NCBI GenBank assembly: GCA_903944085.1
Contig: CAJAQO010000198.1
Span: forward strand, 1 to 64,000
Source of the DNA: an uncultured Verrucomicrobia subdivision 3 bacterium
GTDB taxonomy: Bacteria; Verrucomicrobiota; Verrucomicrobiia; Limisphaerales; UBA11358
Direction of reading: 5' to 3'
DNA length: 64,000 bases
Positions 19,501 through 28,599 of this stretch are shown here, piece after piece. Under the pieces are notes generated by a model. That model saw only the letters and a program-made list of their open reading frames with translations, was not told where the DNA came from and searched no databases. Within the stretch, counting starts at the first letter, position 1. Every line of letters starts with the position of its first letter. The position numbers and the translations under genes were made by a program.

Positions 19501-21595
19501 TTCTGCTACCAATGGCTGGAGCCTGACCAATATCACGGTTTATGGTGGCTGGGGGAGCAACGGTCGCGATGAACTGAAATATGAAGTGCTCTATTCCACG
19601 ATCTCCGCGCCCACCACATTCAACCATCTGATCAGCGTGGACTATAACCCGGCCGGAGGTTCTCCCAACTTGCCGTCAGCCAGCCGCACCACGCTGGTGC
19701 CAGCCGCAGGGGCGATGGCGCAAAGTGTTTATGCCGTGGAGTTCAACTTTTTCAATGCCGCGTCGGGCAGTGAGAACGGCTGGAGCGGTTATTCAGAAAT
19801 CGTCGTGGCCGGGCAACCCTCGCCGCCCGTGCCGGTTTTGACGACAAACGTCACCCCGACCACGGCCGAGGATGTGGTGGGCAGTTCGTTGACCCTCACG
19901 GCAAATTTCAGCGGTGCCGACAGTTTTCAATGGCTGAAAAACGGGACGAATCTGCCGGGAGCCACAAGTCCGACCCTGACGCTCAAAAACCTGAAGTTAT
20001 CGGATATGGCGACCAACAGTGGTTATAGCTTGGTGGCTTCCAATTCCTCTGGCACGAACATGACCACGTTCTGCAAGGTCTTCGTTGACCCGGCCCCGGC
20101 GGCGGTCAGCAACATAGTCACGGCGATCGCCTACCAGACCTCGACCACGGCTGGTTTTACCCCTACATGGGATACGACCATGCTGGGTTTGAGTTTGATT
20201 GCCGGACAAAATCCTCCAATTATTGACTATGATCAAACCGGCAATTTTCAGGATCCGGATACTGGTGTTCAAGCCCATAACTTGGCCGGTGGTCTGCCGG
20301 TGCTGACCGATGGCAACTACGGAGCATTTGACAATACTGGGGCTCATCCGGCTTTCGCCACCTGTGGACCCGGCGGTTCGGCGCCGGGTGCCGGACAATA
20401 TGTCATCTATCAACTCGGTAACTACACTCCCAGTGCCAACGGCTATGACATTACCAACATCCAGATCGCCGGCGGCTGGAATGACAACGGTCGGAACTCG
20501 CAATATTACACCGTATCGTATTCCACGGTGGCGAATCCCACCCTGTTCTTTCCAATGATCGTGGAGGCAAATAACCTCAGCTCCGGAAATGCCCTCGGTG
20601 GCGGCACCGGGGAGGCGGTGCCTGCTGGCGCGGGCATTCCGACGACCGTCCGCACCACGTTCACGCCCGCGTCCGGCTTGCTCGCGAGCAATGTTTACGC
20701 CATCTATGTTGACTACACCGTGCCGAACAGCGTGCCGAACGGGTATTCCGGCTACAGTGAAATCAGTGTCTTCGGTTCGCCTTCGGCAACGGCACCGCTC
20801 GCCGGACCGGTGATCACCACTCAACACGAGGAATATACGGACTCGTTTACGCTGGAAACACCCAACCTGATTGCTAATCAACTGCCCAGCAGCTACGGTC
20901 CCGGCATCTTCACGGAAGAGGGATGCTCTGAGGCCGGCCTGACCGACGGGGTGCTTAGCTTTGGCGGCGACACTAACAGTGCCAGTTGCGGTGATGACGG
21001 TATTGCTGTCCCCTGGATTGTCTTCACGCCCACCAATGGCAGTTGGAACCTCACCAACATCGTGGTTTACACATTATGGCACGATTACGGACGCGATGGT
21101 CAGTTCTATAACGTCAGCTATTCGACGCTGTCGAGTCCCACGACGTTCCTGCCGCTGGCCAGTGTGGCTTACAATCCGTTTGTAATTCATGATGGGCGCG
21201 CTTCCGGTAACCGGGTGGAGATTGCTCCCCCGGTGGGACAGGCCATGCTCGCCACCAATGTGGCGGCGTTGAAGTTTGACTTCACCCCGCAAGGGGTTCA
21301 GGACTTCGGTTGGTCCGGTTATACTGAAATCATATTGCAAGGCACCAATCTGCCGTCGACGGTTGTGACGGCGCCGATACTTGGCGCACCCAAGGTTTCG
21401 GGCGGCAATCTGATTCTGACGGGCACCGGCGGCACGCCGGGCGCAGGTTACACCTGGCTGACCACGACCAACCTGGCATCGCCGATCCTCTGGACGACGA
21501 ACAGCACCGGCAATCTGGATGGCGCGGGTGCCTTCAGCAACTCCATTCCGATTGGTGCCAGTCCGGACAGGTTCTTCCGTCTGCGGTTGCCATGA
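16580..21595 (+). CDS. Giant secreted protein built of six copies of the novel ~190-aa module alternating with Ig-like domains
   Basis: 1671 aa; signal peptide MKKLKLPKWKIAGSLACLALLILASSTSA; repeats of TCG...YTL...LTNI.VY.GW...GR..Q.Y.V.YSTV..PT.F..L; Ig-like linkers (e.g. SLTLTANFSGADSFQWLKNGTNLPGATSPTLTLKNLKLSDMATNSGYSLVASNSSG). Ends GASPDRFFRLRLP. Confidence 0.85.
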   Translation: MKKLKLPKWKIAGSLACLALLILASSTSAALVVTGAYQNPGTSSFDPTVTWTVAANSLIHGLSPSGQAGNFTGEGNTPGVSALTDGTIGPVSGSLNIYAAGGPSAGTQVTYTLPAQTYGYNLTNITVYSGWANGGRSAQGYTVLYSTVANPTTFIYLTNVTYTAGFSGNNPGTPITLQVQLADSAGGVIAANVAQVEFLFSWPTAPNGENSGSGYSEITVQGTPAANVVSPVVSITTSNQSGASPFTPSWTAETPDLILGMTPSTASGTFTLETSGGTPVLTDGTIGTSGTHSTLATCGANGGTTLIYTLTNVVNGTDVTNIITYSGWGDSGRDGQYYIVSYATIAAPNAFIPITTVYYLPSFPNPAPANRVAIAMNNGSALASGVAKIKFDFSSPAYANSFNNAYQGYSEIIVQGHDTATPPPPPSPLLTQDILPSYAATITGDQVVFTATYSNFPPVSLQWQQVVTGPVTNNISTGVVNVTNNNVVTSTLTLNNVQVNSSGTYRLQGLNATNGAAAPSYSSGASLVVSSTPAAVGNIIFETTEQLGLGAIGLVNLNTNFYPTWTVNTANDLILNSTSGSGLGTFVAGSGNFDMNIPVYGTGAGPLDPDPTILSDGSGGYLTYWPSVGGNFTQCSCGTGGAGDTMTYTLNTSLATYGFDITNITIYGGWGDAGRNEQKYEVLYSTVANPTVFTSLGIFDYNPTDPSGLPTATRTMLIPVSGALAQNVAQVEINWNVASAPKNNWEGYSEVVVQGVQSLNYPILLQDTLPATAATVVGDQITFAAAFSNAPAASLQWQFINTNGIVSDITGATTATLTLNNLQLTNTGSYQLKAVSIANSAAISYSTAAPLTVNAVPAPVGNIILTTANQTFLGAVSGVNLSTNYTPTWTENTNNDLILGATDSSAGSPPGDPGTVWAGGGNYAPSGSACNGDPVILSDGSIGYLNYWPGIGGNSTLDACGNSAGFSVTYTLPASATNGWSLTNITVYGGWGSNGRDELKYEVLYSTISAPTTFNHLISVDYNPAGGSPNLPSASRTTLVPAAGAMAQSVYAVEFNFFNAASGSENGWSGYSEIVVAGQPSPPVPVLTTNVTPTTAEDVVGSSLTLTANFSGADSFQWLKNGTNLPGATSPTLTLKNLKLSDMATNSGYSLVASNSSGTNMTTFCKVFVDPAPAAVSNIVTAIAYQTSTTAGFTPTWDTTMLGLSLIAGQNPPIIDYDQTGNFQDPDTGVQAHNLAGGLPVLTDGNYGAFDNTGAHPAFATCGPGGSAPGAGQYVIYQLGNYTPSANGYDITNIQIAGGWNDNGRNSQYYTVSYSTVANPTLFFPMIVEANNLSSGNALGGGTGEAVPAGAGIPTTVRTTFTPASGLLASNVYAIYVDYTVPNSVPNGYSGYSEISVFGSPSATAPLAGPVITTQHEEYTDSFTLETPNLIANQLPSSYGPGIFTEEGCSEAGLTDGVLSFGGDTNSASCGDDGIAVPWIVFTPTNGSWNLTNIVVYTLWHDYGRDGQFYNVSYSTLSSPTTFLPLASVAYNPFVIHDGRASGNRVEIAPPVGQAMLATNVAALKFDFTPQGVQDFGWSGYTEIILQGTNLPSTVVTAPILGAPKVSGGNLILTGTGGTPGAGYTWLTTTNLASPILWTTNSTGNLDGAGAFSNSIPIGASPDRFFRLRLP

Positions 21596-21620
21596 AGTTA
21601 GGCTGAGTTGAAGTTGTAAA

Positions 21621-21646
21621 GCCCGGGGACGCATTCGTCCCCGGGC
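21621..21646 (+). terminator. Rho-independent-type terminator hairpin
   Basis: GCCCGGGGACG CATT CGTCCCCGGGC: perfect 11-bp stem, 4-nt loop, followed by AATTTTGTTC, 25 nt after the 16580-21595 stop. Confidence 0.75.
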
Positions 21647-21725
21647 AATTTTGTTCAGGCGCAGATTGTTTTTGAAGTATTGATAATACAGGGATTGTTG
21701 CAGTTCATAAATAAAGCGGCTACAT

Positions 21726-22580
21726 TTGCAAATCATGAAAAAACTGAGATCGGCCAAAGCGGTGAAGCGGGCCTTTACCTTGATCGAACTGCTGGTGGTG
21801 ATTGCCATCATCGCCATTCTCGCGGCCATGCTCCTGCCGGCGCTGTCCAAGGCCAAAGCGAAGGCGAATGGCATTAGCTGCATCAGCAATTTGAAGCAGC
21901 TCACGCTGGGAGCTCATGTGTATGCGGCCGACTTTCGCGACGCGATCATTATCAACACCTCCAGTTCAACTGCTAACACCTGGGTGTTGGGCAATGTTGG
22001 TGGCAGCACATTCACTACAGACTGGACCAATACCGCGCTCATCAGCGCCTCCCTGCTTTTTCCCTCGTGCAGTTCCCTGGGCTGCTACCATTGCCCGGGA
22101 GACAAGGCCTATGTCAACGGAACCATCCTGCCACGCGCTCGCAGTTATTCGATGAATGGCATGATGGGGGACAACGGCCCGACCCTCCGGGCGGCGGCAA
22201 ACAATCCGCATCCGGGGATCATGGAAAATCTCAAGTTCTCCTCCGTCCGCGATCCAAGTCCTTCGGCGGCGTCACTATTCGTTGACGAACAGACGGATGC
22301 TTCTTCGGCGGCAAATAACAGCCTGGATGACGGCTACTACGCCGTTAATTTCACCGATACTGGCCGGACTTGGCGCAATTGTCCGGCGAGTCGGCATGGT
22401 AATTATGGACAATTTTCTTTTGCGGACGGTCACGCGGGAATAATGAAATGGGTTGAACCGAATACCCGCAATCTGCAAGGGCTGGATGACAGCACCCACG
22501 GGCAATTTAAGGACCGGGATCTGCACCAGGTATGGTTATCAACTTATTCCGCAAGTGCTCCCGGCAACCCCTGGCCGTAA
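21726..22580 (+). CDS. Type II secretion-type pseudopilin (prepilin-type N-terminal cleavage/methylation domain)
   Basis: 284 aa (TTG/ATG start region); [59 protein letters not shown]-terminal FSFADGHAG motif typical of PVC pseudopilins. Confidence 0.92.
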   Translation: MQIMKKLRSAKAVKRAFTLIELLVVIAIIAILAAMLLPALSKAKAKANGISCISNLKQLTLGAHVYAADFRDAIIINTSSSTANTWVLGNVGGSTFTTDWTNTALISASLLFPSCSSLGCYHCPGDKAYVNGTILPRARSYSMNGMMGDNGPTLRAAANNPHPGIMENLKFSSVRDPSPSAASLFVDEQTDASSAANNSLDDGYYAVNFTDTGRTWRNCPASRHGNYGQFSFADGHAGIMKWVEPNTRNLQGLDDSTHGQFKDRDLHQVWLSTYSASAPGNPWP

Positions 22581-22656
22581 ACAACCGTTTGCTATCGGCG
22601 CGATCTCTGCTTCGTCCCCGCTTGCATGCTGCGGCTGATTTAATGCGCGACATTTC

Positions 22657-25600
22657 ATGAACTTCACCCCCAAAATCATAACTGTGGTGATGGCGATGCT
22701 TGCCCTTGCAGTGGGGTTGGCCGGGCTGACGGCACAAGCCGCATTATTGCCGGTGAATTTGCGCTGCGCGCTACGCGTCAATCCATTGGGCGTGGGCGAC
22801 GCCATGCCCCGACTTTCCTGGCAACTGCAAAGCGGCGGACAGAGAGGCGAGACGCAAAGCGCCTACCAGATCCAAGTCGGTTCGGCGGCTGGTGCGGCGG
22901 ACTTATGGGACAGCGGTAAAGTCGCGAGCAGTGCGACAATGGATGTATTGTATGCCGGTCAGCCGTTGACGAGCGGCGAAAAATGTTTCTGGCAGGTGCG
23001 GGTGTATGACGGCAGTAACAACTTATCAGCTTGGAGCGCGCCGGCGCAATGGTCCATGGGACTTCTGGCGCCAACGGATTGGACGGCGCAATGGATCGGC
23101 TATGATGCCGCCTACAATCTGACAGCGGCCCAAGCCGCAAACAATGCGTTGTTCAACACCACGGGACTTAACTGGATTAGTTATTCAGGGCAAACGCCGC
23201 ATGGCAATATCTATCAGTCTTCATTGCGGAAGCAAGTGATCATGCCATCGGGCAAAACCATCACCAATGCCATCATGGCACTTTATGCCGACAATTTTTG
23301 CGGCGTCTTTGTTAATGGGCAGCAAATGACTAATTCGGCTATGCGCTGGGAAGCTACTGCTTGGATCAATGTGACACCATGGCTGCATCCGGGCACCAAC
23401 GAACTGGCGCTCGCCGCCACGAACAGCGACGCCCAAGAGCTGGCCAGCGTGATCGGACAACTCGTGGTGCAGTTCGCCTCCGGCGGCGTCTCCAATATTC
23501 CGGTAGATACTTCTTGGAAGGCCGCGCAATGGCCGTCAGGCAGTTGGACCCAGACAAATTATAATGATTCGGCCTGGGCCACGCCTGCCAGTGGCGGCAG
23601 CCCATGGGGCACGCCCGCGCTCAACGATCTGGCACGGGTTCCCGCGCCGTTTTTGCGCAAAAACTTTTCGGTAGGCCAGTCGGTCACGCGCGCGACCGTC
23701 TATGTCACCGCGCTGGGTGCTTATGAATTGCATCTCAACGGCCAGAAGGTGGGCAACGATGTGCTGACGCCGGGCTGGACACAATTCACAAAACGGGTTT
23801 ATTACCAGACCTATGATGTCACTGGCATGGTGCAGAGCGGCTCCAACACCATCAGTGCGATTCTCGGCGATGGCTGGTATGCCAGCGATCTCGCCTTCAA
23901 AGGCAGCCGCAACAACTACGGCGGAAATCCGCGATTTTTAGCGCAGCTTGTCCTGAAACTTGCCGATGGCAGCACGCAAACGGTCGTCAGCGATGGTTCC
24001 TGGAAAGCGAGTTACGGCCCGATCCAATTCGGCGACCTTCTCATTGGCTCAGGTTATGACGCGCGGCTGGAAATGCCTGGCTGGGATACCACGAATTTCA
24101 TTGACAGCAGTTGGTCGCCGGTCTTGACTGGCTTAAGCGCCGCCGCTCTCGGCTACTCAAATGTGACGGCCATCGTGGCGGGTTTGGTGACGAACAATCA
24201 GCTCAATTTTGTGGCAAGCAATGGTAATCTCGGCGGTGATCCCGCTTATGGCACCGTAAAGACATTGCAAATTACCTTCCTACTTGGCGGCACGAATCAG
24301 ACGCTTTCATTCGCGGAAAATGCGACCGTGAACATTGGCGGATCGGGACGAACTTTGACGATTCTTCAGGCACTCTATGGCAATGCGGCTCAGTTTCCCG
24401 GCGTTGGCGGTCTGCAAGTGCAGGCTGCCGTTACGGAACCTGCCCGGTGTTTGGAAACATTGGCGGCCACCAATCTTACCCTGCCGAAACCCGGTTGTTA
24501 TACATTCGATCTGGGGCAAAATATGGTCGGCTGGGTGCAGCTAAATATCAGCGGCAGCATCGGCGACCGCATCACGGTGCGCCATGGCGAAATGCTGAAT
24601 CCCGACGGCTCGATTTACACCGCCAACCTGCGGGGCGCCAACGCGACGGACTTTTATATTTTTGGCACCAATGGCAACGTGGTCTTCCAACCGCGTTTCA
24701 CCTTCCACGGTTTTCGCTATGTCGAGGTGCGTGGACTGTCCGTGCCGCCCACGCTGAATTCGGTGACGGGCATCGTCGTGCATTCGGACATGCCGCTCAC
24801 GGGTGCTTTCGCTTGTTCGAGTCCGCTAGTAAACCAGCTCTACCGCAATATTATTTGGGGGCAGAAAGGAAATTATCTCGAAGTTCCTTCGGATTGTCCG
24901 CAGCGGGATGAACGCATGGGCTGGACGGGCGACACGGAATTTTTCGTGCCGACTGCGGCTTATAACTTCGATGTCCAATCCTTCTTCCGCCGGCACTTAG
25001 TCACGTTGTGTGAGGACTCACAGCATTCCGATGGTTCTTATGCCGTCGTCGCGCCGGACATGGGGCAAGGAAGCGGCGGGACCGCCTGGGGTGATGCCGG
25101 CTGGATCTGCCCATATAACATGTATCGCGCCTATGGTGATACAAATGTGATCACCGACCACTATGCCTCGTTTGTGCGCTGCGGACAATTCGACGCCGCC
25201 AATGCTGCAAACTTTGTGATTGCGAGTTTGCCCGGCGATTTTGGCGACTGGTTAAACCTGGGTGGCGGCGCCACTTCTACCGTGATGGACACGGCCTTTT
25301 ATGCCTACTATGCCCAGGCGATGTCGGAGATGGCTGCGGCCATTGGCAACAGCGCGGATGCCGCCACTTATTCCACGCTGCATAGTAACATTGTGGCTGC
25401 GTTCGCAAATTTCTTCAACGCGGACGGCTCGTTTGCCGATGGCAGCGGTCAAACGGGTTACGCGCTGGCGTTCACTTTGAATTTGGTGCCTGCCGGACTG
25501 CGCGCGCAAGCCGCCCAACAGTTTGCCAATTCCATAGCGCAATTTGGCAATCATCTGGCCACGGGCTTCATCGGCACACCACGACTGTTGCCCGCGTTGC

Positions 25601-26988
25601 ACGCCGCCGGCCGAGATGACCTCGCCTACACGCTGCTGCTGCAACAAACTTATCCGTCATGGCTCTATCAAGTCACGTTGGGTGCCACGACCATGTGGGA
25701 ACGCTGGGACGGTTGGACGCCCGCCGCCGGTTTTGAGAGTGTCGGCATGAATTCCTTCAATCACTATGCCTTTGGTTCTGTCGGACAGTATTTATACGGT
25801 GCGGTTGGCGGTATTAACAGCGCCGGCCCGGGTTATAAGAGTATTCTTATCCAGCCAGTTCCAGGCAATGGTCTGACTTGGGCCAACGCCAGCTACAACT
25901 CTACCCGTGGACTTATTTCTAGTGCATGGACCAATGCCGGAAATATATTCAAACTCGATGTGGTCATTCCGCCGAACACAACGGCGCAAATCTATGTTCC
26001 CACCACTAATGCGGCCGCCATCACCGAAAGCGGCGTGCCTGCGACGAGTTCACCCGGCGTCAACTATGTCGGCCTGTCCAATAGTTATGCTATTTATGGC
26101 GTCGGCTCCGGCCACTATATTTGGTCATCGCCTTTCTCAATTCCTGTGGCCCCGAGCGTGATCATTACGACCACCAACCAGACGGGCAGCGGCACAGGAA
26201 CTTTTTATCCGAGTTGGACGGTTGTGACTAACGGCAGTCTGGTTGCCGGACGACTCCCCAGCACCGCCGTCGGCAATTTTAGTGAAGAGGTGCCCGGAAG
26301 AAATGTCAACTCCTTGACAACCGGCGGCAACTTGGGGCTTACCCAAATACAGGGAACATCCGGCTATACCACTAGCACAAATTATGTGACGTGTGGCAAT
26401 GGTAACGGCGCGGGTTCGCAGTTGATTTACTCGCTCAGCGGTTCCGCCCTCGGCTATGACCTGACCAACATCACGGTCTATGGCGGCTGGGCTGATAATG
26501 GTCGGGATCAGCAGGCTTATACGGTTTATTACTCCACGGTGGCGGCACCGACTAATTTCGTTTCGTTGGCGGTGGTCAATTTTAACCCCTCGATTGCTGG
26601 CAGTATCCAATCCGCCACGCGGGTGATGTTGACTTCTTCAATCGGAGTGCTGGCCACCAACGTGGCCGCCGTGAAATTTGATTTGACCAGTCCGACCTCG
26701 GAAAACGGTTATTGCGGCTATGCGGGCATCACCATGTTTGGGACAGCGAGCCTTCCGCCGGCGGTGCCGGCGAATTTGAGCGCGACGCTGCAGGCGGGGT
26801 TGACGGGTTTTATCCTGAATATCGGGAGTTTGGTGGCTGGCCGGAATTATGCGCTCCAAAGCACAACCGATCTGACCGCCGCCGGTTGGTTCACCGAGAC
26901 CAATTTTGTCGCACCGCAGGCGACGGTCGCCTTGACCAACGCCATCGCGAACGCTCCGCAAAAATTCTACCGCGTGGTTGGAAATTAA
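22657..26988 (+). CDS. GH78 alpha-L-rhamnosidase, secreted, with DUF3395-like insert and C-terminal novel module
   Basis: 1443 aa; LRCALRVNPLGVGDAMPRLSWQL, VTALGAYELHLNGQKVGNDVLTPGWTQFTKRVYYQTYDVT, GQNMVGWVQLNISGSIGDRITVRHGEMLNPDGSIYTANLRGA, PSDCPQRDERMGWTGDTEFF, WERWDGWTP are GH78 hallmarks. Confidence 0.95.
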   Translation: MNFTPKIITVVMAMLALAVGLAGLTAQAALLPVNLRCALRVNPLGVGDAMPRLSWQLQSGGQRGETQSAYQIQVGSAAGAADLWDSGKVASSATMDVLYAGQPLTSGEKCFWQVRVYDGSNNLSAWSAPAQWSMGLLAPTDWTAQWIGYDAAYNLTAAQAANNALFNTTGLNWISYSGQTPHGNIYQSSLRKQVIMPSGKTITNAIMALYADNFCGVFVNGQQMTNSAMRWEATAWINVTPWLHPGTNELALAATNSDAQELASVIGQLVVQFASGGVSNIPVDTSWKAAQWPSGSWTQTNYNDSAWATPASGGSPWGTPALNDLARVPAPFLRKNFSVGQSVTRATVYVTALGAYELHLNGQKVGNDVLTPGWTQFTKRVYYQTYDVTGMVQSGSNTISAILGDGWYASDLAFKGSRNNYGGNPRFLAQLVLKLADGSTQTVVSDGSWKASYGPIQFGDLLIGSGYDARLEMPGWDTTNFIDSSWSPVLTGLSAAALGYSNVTAIVAGLVTNNQLNFVASNGNLGGDPAYGTVKTLQITFLLGGTNQTLSFAENATVNIGGSGRTLTILQALYGNAAQFPGVGGLQVQAAVTEPARCLETLAATNLTLPKPGCYTFDLGQNMVGWVQLNISGSIGDRITVRHGEMLNPDGSIYTANLRGANATDFYIFGTNGNVVFQPRFTFHGFRYVEVRGLSVPPTLNSVTGIVVHSDMPLTGAFACSSPLVNQLYRNIIWGQKGNYLEVPSDCPQRDERMGWTGDTEFFVPTAAYNFDVQSFFRRHLVTLCEDSQHSDGSYAVVAPDMGQGSGGTAWGDAGWICPYNMYRAYGDTNVITDHYASFVRCGQFDAANAANFVIASLPGDFGDWLNLGGGATSTVMDTAFYAYYAQAMSEMAAAIGNSADAATYSTLHSNIVAAFANFFNADGSFADGSGQTGYALAFTLNLVPAGLRAQAAQQFANSIAQFGNHLATGFIGTPRLLPALHAAGRDDLAYTLLLQQTYPSWLYQVTLGATTMWERWDGWTPAAGFESVGMNSFNHYAFGSVGQYLYGAVGGINSAGPGYKSILIQPVPGNGLTWANASYNSTRGLISSAWTNAGNIFKLDVVIPPNTTAQIYVPTTNAAAITESGVPATSSPGVNYVGLSNSYAIYGVGSGHYIWSSPFSIPVAPSVIITTTNQTGSGTGTFYPSWTVVTNGSLVAGRLPSTAVGNFSEEVPGRNVNSLTTGGNLGLTQIQGTSGYTTSTNYVTCGNGNGAGSQLIYSLSGSALGYDLTNITVYGGWADNGRDQQAYTVYYSTVAAPTNFVSLAVVNFNPSIAGSIQSATRVMLTSSIGVLATNVAAVKFDLTSPTSENGYCGYAGITMFGTASLPPAVPANLSATLQAGLTGFILNIGSLVAGRNYALQSTTDLTAAGWFTETNFVAPQATVALTNAIANAPQKFYRVVGN

Positions 26989-26997
26989 GGTCATTAA

Positions 26998-27071
26998 AAT
27001 CCCTCGGATCAATTCCGCGAGTTATATCGTCCTTGGCGTTTTTGGCGAAAAGGACTAAACTGCGAGGGATT
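26998..27071. repeat. Nested inverted repeat between GH78 and histidine kinase genes
   Basis: Outer 9-bp arms AATCCCTCG (26998-27006) / CGAGGGATT (27063-27071), inner GTCCTT (27029-27034) / AAGGAC (27050-27055). Confidence 0.55.
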
Positions 27072-28599
27072 GCAACGATTAGTTAATTTTTTGCACTGGC
27101 TTCGATCGTGGTTGAAAGGTTGTCAAATTGGGTCAACCACGTTGCTGGCCTCAGCTTTATGTTTCGCGGCGCTCATTCCGGTGCCGGCGAAAGGCCAAAC
27201 TGTTGGCACCCAGCCGATGGTTCAACAAAGCCTCGAGCCTTACGTCAGTCCGACCAACGGCCTTGGCTCGTGGATTTGGGCCAGCAACACTTTTGACGGG
27301 CAGAAATGTCAACTGTGGAAAACTTTTGAGATTCCGTCGGGCAGCATGGTTACTAATGCCCGGCTCGTGATGACGGTGGATAACGAATTTACGCTTTTCC
27401 TCGACGGACGTGAGTTGGGGCATGGCGCCGAGTGGCACGAATTGTTCGTTTTTGATTTGTCCCGGATTTTGTCTCCGGGCAGACATATTCTGGCCGTCGA
27501 GGCGTTAAACGGTTTTTCTTTCGCGGGAATGCTCTTTGGATTGCAGGTGGAACTGGCAGATGGACGAGTAATTATAGTCAAATCGGACAATAGCTGGCGG
27601 ATTGTTCCTGATGGAGTAAGCCGGTGGCAAAAAAAGAGTGAACTCCAGCCGGGCTGGCCCGCAGCTACGATTATTGCGCCGTTGGGAAGCCTTCCTTGGT
27701 GGACGCAGCCGCTAAATGTGGACAAGATGCCCTCGCTGGAACCCATCAAAGTATTCTTTTGGCAGACCGGCTGGTTTCAGATCACGCTGCTTTTCATCTG
27801 TGGCTTGGTGATCTTGATCAGTCTTCGGCTCATGGCCCAACTGGCGCTGCACCAAAAAGAACGCTGGCTGTTGCAGCGGGAGCGTGCGCGGATCGCCCGG
27901 GAGATTCACGACGACATCGGCTCGCGCATGACGCAACTGCTGCTGCACGGCGAAGTGGCGCAAAGCGGGTTGCCGGCCGGCTCGGAAACGCAGCAACAAT
28001 TGGTTCAAATCTGCGCTGAAGCGCGCGGACTGCTCTCAACCATGGACGAAATTCTTTGGGCGGTAAATCCCCGGCGGGACACGCTGCGCGATTTTGCCGC
28101 CTATGTTTGCAACTACGCGGAGGAGTTTCTGGAACCCACGCCCATCCAGTGTTTGTTTGAGGTGGATCCGGAAATGTTGTCCGCGACGTTTACGCTGCCG
28201 GTCCGGCGCAGCCTGCTCATGGCCATCAAAGAAGCGCTTAATAATGCGGTCAAACATTCGGCCGCCACCGAATTGCGCCTTCAAATCCAATGGCAAAGCT
28301 CGCAATTGGTTGTGGTGGTGCAGGACAACGGCAAGGGCTTTGACCCGGTGACGATGAAATCGGAGCGCAACGGCCTGCGCAACATGAGCCAGCGCATGAC
28401 TGAACTGGGCGGCGCTTGTCATATCACCAGTCAGCCCGGCAAAGGCTGTCGCGCCGAATTCAGCATTCCATTGAAGCATCCGCAGCGGCGGCTGTGGTCG
28501 TGGTTTTGGAATTTGAACGAAGTTTCGCCGCCGAGCAGCGAACCGAACCCGGTGCCGACCAATGAACCTTCACAAAAACATGACCCCACCCAATGTTAA
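27070..28599 (+). CDS. Membrane sensor histidine kinase (NarL/HisKA_3 type) with periplasmic GH78-N-domain-like input module
   Basis: 509 aa, TTG start in track (exact start uncertain; other TTG candidates at 27091 and 27112). Signal-like segment, extracellular GSWIWASNTFDGQKCQLWKTFEIPSGSMVTNARLVMTVDNEFTLFLDGRELG.., TM WFQITLLFICGLVILISLRLMAQL, RARIAREIHDDIGSRMTQLLLHGE (H-box), VVVVQDNGKGFDP (ATPase). Confidence 0.9.
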   Translation: MQRLVNFLHWLRSWLKGCQIGSTTLLASALCFAALIPVPAKGQTVGTQPMVQQSLEPYVSPTNGLGSWIWASNTFDGQKCQLWKTFEIPSGSMVTNARLVMTVDNEFTLFLDGRELGHGAEWHELFVFDLSRILSPGRHILAVEALNGFSFAGMLFGLQVELADGRVIIVKSDNSWRIVPDGVSRWQKKSELQPGWPAATIIAPLGSLPWWTQPLNVDKMPSLEPIKVFFWQTGWFQITLLFICGLVILISLRLMAQLALHQKERWLLQRERARIAREIHDDIGSRMTQLLLHGEVAQSGLPAGSETQQQLVQICAEARGLLSTMDEILWAVNPRRDTLRDFAAYVCNYAEEFLEPTPIQCLFEVDPEMLSATFTLPVRRSLLMAIKEALNNAVKHSAATELRLQIQWQSSQLVVVVQDNGKGFDPVTMKSERNGLRNMSQRMTELGGACHITSQPGKGCRAEFSIPLKHPQRRLWSWFWNLNEVSPPSSEPNPVPTNEPSQKHDPTQC

